Of a DNA stretch of 64,000 nucleotides, positions 58,101-64,000 are shown piece after piece. Location of the stretch: NCBI GenBank assembly GCA_950022295.1, contig OX465598.1, forward strand, positions 345,973,324 through 346,037,323, written 5' to 3'. Source of the DNA: Bromus sterilis (Eukaryota; Streptophyta; Magnoliopsida; Poales; Poaceae). The notes under the pieces were generated by a model. The model was not told where the DNA came from, ran no database searches, and saw nothing but the letters and a program-made list of their open reading frames with translations. Within the stretch, counting starts at the first letter, position 1. The number at the start of each line of letters is the position of its first letter. Position numbers and translations under genes: made by a program.

Positions 58101-60649
58101 AGATAACTTTGTTCCCAACGAAGTTCAGAGAGGTTGTCAATCTCTCCGGTCTTGTTGTTCACAAAGGATAAAACGCAAGGGATAATGATAGCAAGTAAAA
58201 GCAGTAAAGTAAATATAGCTTGGAAATAATAATGAGGATATGGACCGGGATACATGATGTTCACTAGTGATGTCTCTCTCCCAAAAGACGATAAAACTGC
58301 TATGCGAGGTAAACAAATTACAGAAGGGCAATTGAAAGGATTATGAACGCACCGCAATGCTAACTATGCTACAAAATAAAGGAAGAGGCTCAAAAGCACA
58401 CGCAGTACGCCAAAATAAGTAGACCGAAATCCATCTGCATCTACTACTAATCATCCACCTTGAGATATATATCCAGAACATCTCGCTGGTATTAAGTTGC
58501 GAGCCCCACCCAAAGTGTAAACCCAAAGCAACAGACAACTGCATTAAAAAGAACTTTGCGTAAAGTAAACAATCCTTGTAACCGCGGTTGCAAGCACCGT
58601 TGTTTTCCCCCTTGTGGCAACAGCACATCCCCTAGACTCATGTTTCTGTCACTCAAGCGTGTCATCGGGGGTCATGAACCCATAATCTAGCACAACGTTC
58701 CCTCTTGGAGTCACTACCTACTACTTGGCCAAAGCAATAAACAGCAACGGAGAACATGCAAGAATTACTTAGGAACAAAAATATAAGAGATAAAAACCAA
58801 ATATATTACTCTATCACAATCTGAACATAATCTCATAATCCATCAGATCCCTCCAAACTCAGCATAGCAACAGCAGAAATATTACAAAGGTGCCTCGATC
58901 AAGTAGGGCATCTCACGAGTTCTAAACAATGAAGATCAAAGAGGGGAGGAGAACATCACATAGCTGCTGATCACGGACCCATGGTCCAAGGAAAACTACT
59001 CACGAGACATCCGGGGAGCATCCATGGTGGAGAGGAGACTCCCGGAGGTCAATCCTCCCTCCGGCAGGGTGCCGGGAAAAGGTCTTCTGGTGCTCCCGAT
59101 CTTGGAAGCACGGCGGCGGCGGAACAGAGGCGAGTTTGCGGAATAGGGTTCCTCTCCTAGAGTTTCCCCGTAACGGAGAATAAATAGGCGAAGGGGGGCA
59201 GCCAGAGGTGGACCAGGGGCCCCAGGCGCCCCCCTGGCGCGACCAGGGGTGGGGCCGCGCCGGGTGGCTGCCTGGGCCCCCCTGGCTCCCCTCTGGCCCC
59301 TCCCGGGCTCTTCTCGAAGCTTCCTGTACGCTGATTTTTCCTGTATTTTTCCCGGAATTTTTCTCGCACTTTTTATATGGGGGAAAACTGAAATAGAAAA
59401 ACAGCAGAAAACAGGAACTGGCACTGGGGTGCACTGAGTTAATAGGTTAGTCCAAATATGATCAAAAGTGTATGAAAGTGTATCTAGATTATAGCAATAT
59501 CACACAAAACATGCATGGAGCAAGAAGAAATTATAGATACGTTTTGGACGTATCAACAGATAGATGGACTAATTCCCTTAAGGTCATCAAGGGTATAGCC
59601 AATTGCACCACGGTTTTACGAAGTACTTCCAATAATCGCTCTTCTTCATATCCTGAAAGGTTAGAGTTGATAATAACAGGATATACTTTCTTTTCATCTA
59701 AATAAGCATACTTGAGCGTATCGGGAAGAGGTTTGAGATCAAACACCAGGTCTTCTTTTGGTTTGGATAGAATTCCCAAAGGTTCAACCGGAAGGTTGTG
59801 CTTCAGGATAGCAGGTTGTCTCAAGAAGATTTCATCAATTTCATTTCTTTCCTGCATATGAGTATCATTCTCGTGGTCCTCCATGTATTGCTGCAAAGGA
59901 TCATTAGGGGGAATAGCAATAGAAGCAATACTTTCAATAATTTTATCATTACTAGGTAATTCAGTACCACGAGGCTGCTTGGAAATCTTAGAAAGGTTAA
60001 ATTCATATGGCTCACCATTGAATTCAACAGAAACTTTACCTTTCTTGCAATCTATAATAGTTCCACAGGTTTTGAGAAAAGGTCTACCAAAAATAATAGG
60101 ACAAAAACTATCTTGTACTGAACCAAGTACAAGAAAGTCGGTAAGATACTTTACCTTTACACATAGGACTTCAAAATCTCTCACAATCCCAATAGGAGAG
60201 ATAGTAGCTTTGTTTGCAAGATGAATAGTAACATCAATCTCTTCAAGTTCACAGGGTGAAATCTCACTCATGATCTCTTGATAAAGCGAATAAGGAATCG
60301 CGCTAGCACTTGATCCTAGATCGCATATCCCGTAATAATTGTGATCTCCTATTTTAACAGATACAACTGGTGTACCTGAAATTGGGATTTTATTCTTGGT
60401 TGTGACAATGTTAGTTGAAACAGCACAAAAATTTATAATAGAATCTGAAACATCATTAGTAACTAAATCTTTAACCATAGCAACTTGAGGATCGACTCTG
60501 ATCTGGTCCTCAGGTTCGCCTGTTCTTCTCTCACTTTTATTTATGATGCCTGTCACAAAAGAGTGCTCCCTTATTCTTGAAGGAAAAGGGGGCTGTTCAT
60601 ATATAACTGCAGGCAAAACAGGATCAGCAACGTGAATATCAATAGGTAC
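55173..60649 (-). pseudogene. Gypsy pol (protease, RT, RNase H, integrase), broken by stops and a solo LTR
   Basis: Minus-strand order: the aspartic protease (ICDLGSSASAIP) near 60300; the interruption by the solo LTR at 57938-59555; reverse transcriptase 57875-57063 with the active-site FMDDF; RNase H from about 56960; integrase with an HHCC zinc site (CHDSPYGGHH, then CDKC) and DDE residues in FDFMGPF, MIDGGSHF and QVELTNREI; and an end at 55173. In-frame TAG codons occur at 57063-57065 and near 56963. The protease frame is in the same phase as gag, separated only by a TAA at 60650-60652. Without the insertion the frame would be continuous across 57937/59556. The enzyme set acts in cytoplasmic particles and then in nuclear integration. 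This copy cannot make it. Confidence 0.92.
57938..59555 (-). mobile_element. LTR-A solo LTR inserted in pol, 1618 bp
   Basis: On the plus strand it runs TGATGGCTTCTCG...GGACGTATCA. Read on the minus strand it is the same LTR as at 5513-7126. Flanks ATAGA (57933-57937) and ACAGA (59556-59560) are a 5-bp target duplication with one change. There is no internal domain. It is younger than its host element. Confidence 0.9.
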
Positions 60650-61474
60650 TTATTTGAAAGGCTTATGGTACTGATCCTTCTTCATCTTAGAAGAATCAAT
60701 ATGAGAGGCAAAGTTCTTACAAAAATCAATCATTAGATGGGAATCCAGACCAATCTTAGAGCAAAAGGTATTAAAATAATCAGTTTTCACATAGCTCTCA
60801 ATATAATCATGCTCATAATTTATAGTAGGTTCAATACCTTTATCGATTTCCCAATCTTCAGTATTCTTCTGGATCCTTTCGATGAGATCCCATCTTTCTT
60901 CAACGCTCTTTGTCTGAAATACCCCGCTAGAGGAGGTATCCAGCCTTTCCTTATCCTGACGAGAAAGCATGGCATAAAAATTTGTAAGTATAATATCTTT
61001 GGGGAGATTATGGATAGGACATTTGAACATTAGGGATTTAAGCCTCCCACAAGCTTGAGCGATGCTCTCTCCGTTGCGAGACCTAAAGTTATAGATGTAA
61101 TTCCTGTCTCGATAAACTTCATGAAGAGGGTAAAACTTTGTATAAAAGAGAGACATAAGCTCTTCCCAATTAAGAGAACGTGAGTTATCGAGGAGCTTAT
61201 ACCAATCTGAAGCTTTGTCTGTAAGCGATACGGAGAATAATTTCTTCATAACGAACTCCAGTGACACACCTGCAAGCTTGAATAATGAACATAGTTGTGA
61301 TAAATATAGCAAGTGTTCACCTGGATGTCTGTCTCCTGCATAGCGATTAGCTAGGACATAATCGATAATACCAGATGGTATCTTATAAGGCACAATTTCA
61401 GCAGGGTTAGGAGTAACTACCTTAGTTGTGGGGCGGCTCCCCAAGAACAACGATCCAATAGTAGGGGTGTCCAT
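60650..61474 (-). CDS. Gypsy gag protein
   Basis: The frame is open upstream to 61537, but the start MDTPTIGSLFLGSR at 61474 fits the family better. The 274 residues include a retrotransposon gag domain: LLYLSQLCSLFKLAGVSLEF, then KASDWYKLLD, SWEEL-like NWEELMSLFYTKF and SIAQACGRLKSLM. It forms the virus-like particle in the cytoplasm. It ends in KPFK and a TAA at 60650-60652, after which the same phase continues into the protease. In related elements gag and pol may be one frame, so the TAA may be a mutation rather than a natural end. Confidence 0.82.
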   Translation of the reverse strand: MDTPTIGSLFLGSRPTTKVVTPNPAEIVPYKIPSGIIDYVLANRYAGDRHPGEHLLYLSQLCSLFKLAGVSLEFVMKKLFSVSLTDKASDWYKLLDNSRSLNWEELMSLFYTKFYPLHEVYRDRNYIYNFRSRNGESIAQACGRLKSLMFKCPIHNLPKDIILTNFYAMLSRQDKERLDTSSSGVFQTKSVEERWDLIERIQKNTEDWEIDKGIEPTINYEHDYIESYVKTDYFNTFCSKIGLDSHLMIDFCKNFASHIDSSKMKKDQYHKPFK

Positions 61475-61555
61475 AAGGACAAAAGTAGAAACAACAAAAC
61501 TAAAACAGAAATATAAAAACTTCCTTAACGGCTTCACTTACTAATAGCGCTACAC

Positions 61556-61573
61556 TCCGCGGCAACGGCGCCA
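61556..61573 (-). other. Primer-binding site, tRNA-Asp type
   Basis: The minus strand reads TGGCGCCGTTGCCGCGGA, 12 bp after the LTR. It is complementary to the plant tRNA-Asp 3' end with one mismatch (GGGGA expected at the end). Confidence 0.8.
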
Positions 61574-61585
61574 GAAAACGTAGCT

Positions 61586-63104
61586 TGATGACCCTCAACG
61601 TAGAGGGATCTATTGCAGTGTTTTCGATAAGTAAGAGTGTCGAACCCAACGAGGAGCAGAAGGTAGTAGCAAGTGACTTTGGTAAGGAGATAACTGCAAG
61701 CACTGAAAGATAACTTTTTAGGGGTTTTCTTGGTATAAGCGACAGGATAGTAAAAACGAGTAAAGTAAAAGATATTGGATAGTAAAGAGTGGCCCAATCC
61801 TTTCTTAGCAAAGGAGAGGCTTAGCAACTGAACTTATAAAAGCTAAAGTGTTCTTGAGGACACACGGGAGAGGTAGTCATGTGCTTTCGCCATATTCCGC
61901 ATCGGTACTATGTGCTGTGTTGATAAGTGTTGAGTGGGTGGATCTATGCTAGTACACCCTATAGACTAAGATAAGTGTACTCTTATGATTAAACACCTTG
62001 CAAGCATCCGCAAATACAAGATAGTATTTAAGGCAAAAGCCTAACCATAGCAATACGATCGGTGATCCATTGTTCCCTTGTGCAAAAGTGTGCGAACTGG
62101 AGTTTAGGTTTCTGTCACTCCGGCAACCCACCGTAAGCATTCTTTATACAAAATGCATTCCCCTAGGTCCTTGATAAGGCGAAGTGTTGAGTGTTCGAAT
62201 CACACAACACCACTAGGAAAATAACAACACAACTTAAATATCAACCAACACATATTACTTCAACATCATATGACTACTAACAACTAGACTTTTCCCATGT
62301 CCTCAAGAACTAAAGTAACTACTCACAAGACATAAAAGAGATCATGATCAGTGGGGATAAATAGATGATAAACAATCTGAACACAATAATATTTCTCCAA
62401 CAAAACTCAATAGCATTCACCACAAAGTAGTAATCAACACCGGTAGAGTAGAGAGGATAGATAGTACGGATTACAACACGAGTTGCAATTGTGAGACAAG
62501 ATTGGATGGAGGTGGAGATGGTGCTGATGATGGGGATGATGTTGATGATGATCTCGATGATGCCCGTGACGATGGTGATGACGATGGCGATGATATCCCC
62601 TTCCGGGAGGTGATCTCCCCGGCGGAATCTGCCCGCCAGAGATGGCTTTTCTTCTTTGTAGGTTTCCGCCACAGAGTGGCGGCGGAACTCCGGAAACTCT
62701 CCCTCCCCTAGGGTTTTTGGACGACGAGGAGTATATAGGCCAGAGGGGGGAGCCGAGAGTGGCTCCGGGGTTCCAGGCGCCCTCCCGGCGCGGCCAGGGG
62801 TGGGGCCGCGCCAGGTGGCCGCCTGGGCACCTTGTGGCCACCCTCTGGTCGCTCTTTTGCGTGTCTTCGTGATCCTGCTGGAAAACAGCCTCCGTCGATT
62901 TTCAGGTAATTTGGAGGTGTTCTTCTTCAGCAACTTAGCGTCCACTTTTTACCGCTGAATCCTGCGTCTGCTGCTTCGGCACCGGAAAGTTGCAAACTGT
63001 GTAAAATAAGCCAAAACAACATAAGAATAGCATCATATCGTGAAATATATCAATGAATAAGAAAGAATTACTATATAAAATAGTGATGCATTTTGGACGT
63101 ATCA
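61586..63104 (-). repeat. 5' LTR of the gypsy element (1519 bp)
   Basis: Same length as the 3' LTR. Differences are scattered substitutions, mostly transitions. A TATATA motif (about 62733) precedes the GC-rich block. Confidence 0.93.
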
Positions 63105-63109
63105 GGCGC

Positions 63110-63146
63110 TACACTGCAAAATGCATGCAACATGCAATGGAATCAC
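63110..63146. repeat. Distal piece of palindrome P3 beyond the gypsy insertion
   Basis: TACACTGCAAAATGCATGCA followed by ATGCAATGGAATCAC is the inverse of 50873-50910, with one or two mismatches. From 63147 to 63373 only CATCAAGTTCATCA-type short repeats are seen, perhaps the 3' UTR of the next gene. Confidence 0.8.
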
Positions 63147-63373
63147 TACATCATCAAGTTCATCACCAATTCATCACAATGGCCAAGCATTCACAATTAA
63201 GTAAGCAAAGGAAGCACAACCACTTCATCAAGTTCATCATCACTACTTCATCAACTTGCAACACAACCACAAGTTCATCTCATCTCATCCACTAGACGAC
63301 AAGTTCATCACACTAACCACCATAAGTTCACACGACAACTTAAATAAACGACAAGGTGAATTCAACATGAAGT

Positions 63374-64000
63374 TCAACCTCCACGACCCCTCCTCGTACG
63401 AAGCTTCCTCCTGGTAAACTCCTCTGGCTGGAACTGAATCTCTGGCTCTGGCTCCTCCTCCTCCTCCTCCTCCTCGGAGGAGGACTCCGTCTCCGCCATC
63501 GCTTTCCCCTTCCCTTTGTTTCTCCAATCATCCAATGTGTAACAATGGAAGGACCGTCTTTTTCTCAGTATGTAAGCCGAGCGTTCTTGATACTCGTGCA
63601 GTGTCATGTTGTCTTAAACATAAGAATGATCAAGATGAAACTCAGACACGGTAAGAATGATCTAGATTAAACTCAGACACGGTAAGAATGATCAAGATGA
63701 AACTCCCATACCAGATCATCGTCCTGTGTGATGACCGGATCATCCACAAAAGTCATCGGCGTCGACGTAGTTTCCTCCATGTTAGCCATAGGGTCTGAGG
63801 GTGTAGACCTTGACTGCGACCTTGACTTCGATGGTGAAGATATGTCCTCGAGATCACGACAACCGAGTACGTTGGAGAGCCGGCGTAACTTCTTGCCTTG
63901 ACACTGTCAAATTGACAAATGAATTGGATGTCAGAGTCGGATATGCAGATGATGTACAAAAGGGATGTCTGTATTACCTTCAGAAAAGATCGAAATGCAG
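63374..64000 (-). CDS. 3' part of an unrecognised minus-strand gene, continuing off the window
   Basis: On the minus strand three exon-like pieces with GT-AG borders can be drawn: up to 63978 (ends CTGAAG), 63903-63712 (CQGKKLRRLSNVLGC, then a Ser/Arg stretch and EETTSTPMTFVDDP) and 63612-63374 (MTLHEYQERSAYILRKRRSF, then a poly-Glu run and RRKLRTRRGRGG). The middle and last pieces do not join in frame with the simplest sites, so one border is wrong or the gene is broken. The product is charged, probably nuclear and low in complexity. No domain is recognised. Its position beyond palindrome P3 suggests it belongs to the same MULE region and faces the transposase gene tail to tail. Confidence 0.4.
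63620..63711 (-). repeat. Three copies of a 31-bp unit inside an intron
   Basis: AAGAATGATCAAGATGAAAC with CTCAGACACGGT recurs at about 63622, 63653 and 63684. The second has CTAGATT and the last is truncated. It accounts for nearly all of the 99-bp intron. Confidence 0.75.

Larger units (their letters stand above)
51209..63104 (-). mobile_element. Athila-lineage Ty3/gypsy retrotransposon, 11.9 kb, minus strand
   Basis: Two 1519-bp LTRs (TG...CA ends) enclose, in minus-strand order, a tRNA-Asp-type primer site, gag, protease, reverse transcriptase, RNase H, integrase, an extra ORF and a polypurine tract. The target duplication GGCGC is perfect (51204-51208 and 63105-63109). About 40 differences between the LTRs by eye (near 2.6 per cent) suggest insertion on the order of 1 million years ago at common grass rates. 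The order and the protease motif DLGSSASAIP fit the Athila-type elements of Triticeae (Sabrina, WHAM and Fatima group). The copy is inactivated by stops and by a nested solo LTR. Confidence 0.93.

Noticed and set aside
61556..61573. Possible tRNA gene piece
   Set aside because: It is only the 18-bp complement of a tRNA 3' end next to an LTR, a primer-binding site. No tRNA gene was recognised in the window.

Overview
The window looks like a grass nuclear chromosome, most likely Triticeae (wheat, Aegilops or barley). Long stretches are nested LTR retrotransposons, with a CACTA element carrying CCGGTT-type subterminal repeats, many Stowaway MITEs ending in CTCCCTCC, plant Helitron ends, and two intact GC-rich plant genes. 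No bacterial, organellar or rRNA features were seen. All family names come from memory of motifs and no database was searched.

Layout. 1-12.6 kb: a copia LTR end, then a chain of one Ty3/gypsy LTR family (here called LTR-A, TGATACGTCC...GCCATCA) alternating with non-coding internal remnants. The last LTR of the chain is split by a copia solo LTR of the BARE1/Angela type. 12.6-13.3 kb: a LINE 3' end. 14.8-21.5 kb: a degenerate CACTA element with a 338-bp tandem array, an unrecognised ORF and a broken four-exon B3-like gene. 22.6-24.5 kb: a two-exon nepenthesin-like aspartic protease homologue that lacks catalytic motifs. 25-37 kb: MITEs, a segmental duplication, LINE remnants and two Helitrons. 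37.1-38.4 kb: an intact two-finger C2H2 (ZAT type) repressor gene. 38.6-44.8 kb: gene scraps, a foldback element and a short MULE with a 9-bp target duplication.

45-64 kb: a Mutator-type (MULE) region. A zf-GRF/coiled-coil gene and a broken MuDR-type transposase gene lie between three large palindromes built from TAGCGCC/GGCGCTA motifs. The third palindrome was split by an 11.9-kb Athila-type gypsy element on the minus strand (LTRs 51209-52727 and 61586-63104, target duplication GGCGC). Its pol gene in turn received an LTR-A solo LTR. Beyond the gypsy element the palindrome arm resumes, followed by the 3' part of a minus-strand gene that runs off the window.

How it fits together: only the aspartic-protease homologue and the C2H2 gene look like ordinary host genes. 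The most interesting structure is the palindrome-delimited zf-GRF plus transposase module, whose two genes share a common leader design (palindrome, CAGCCACTTAA, leader exon, 5'-UTR intron, ATG).
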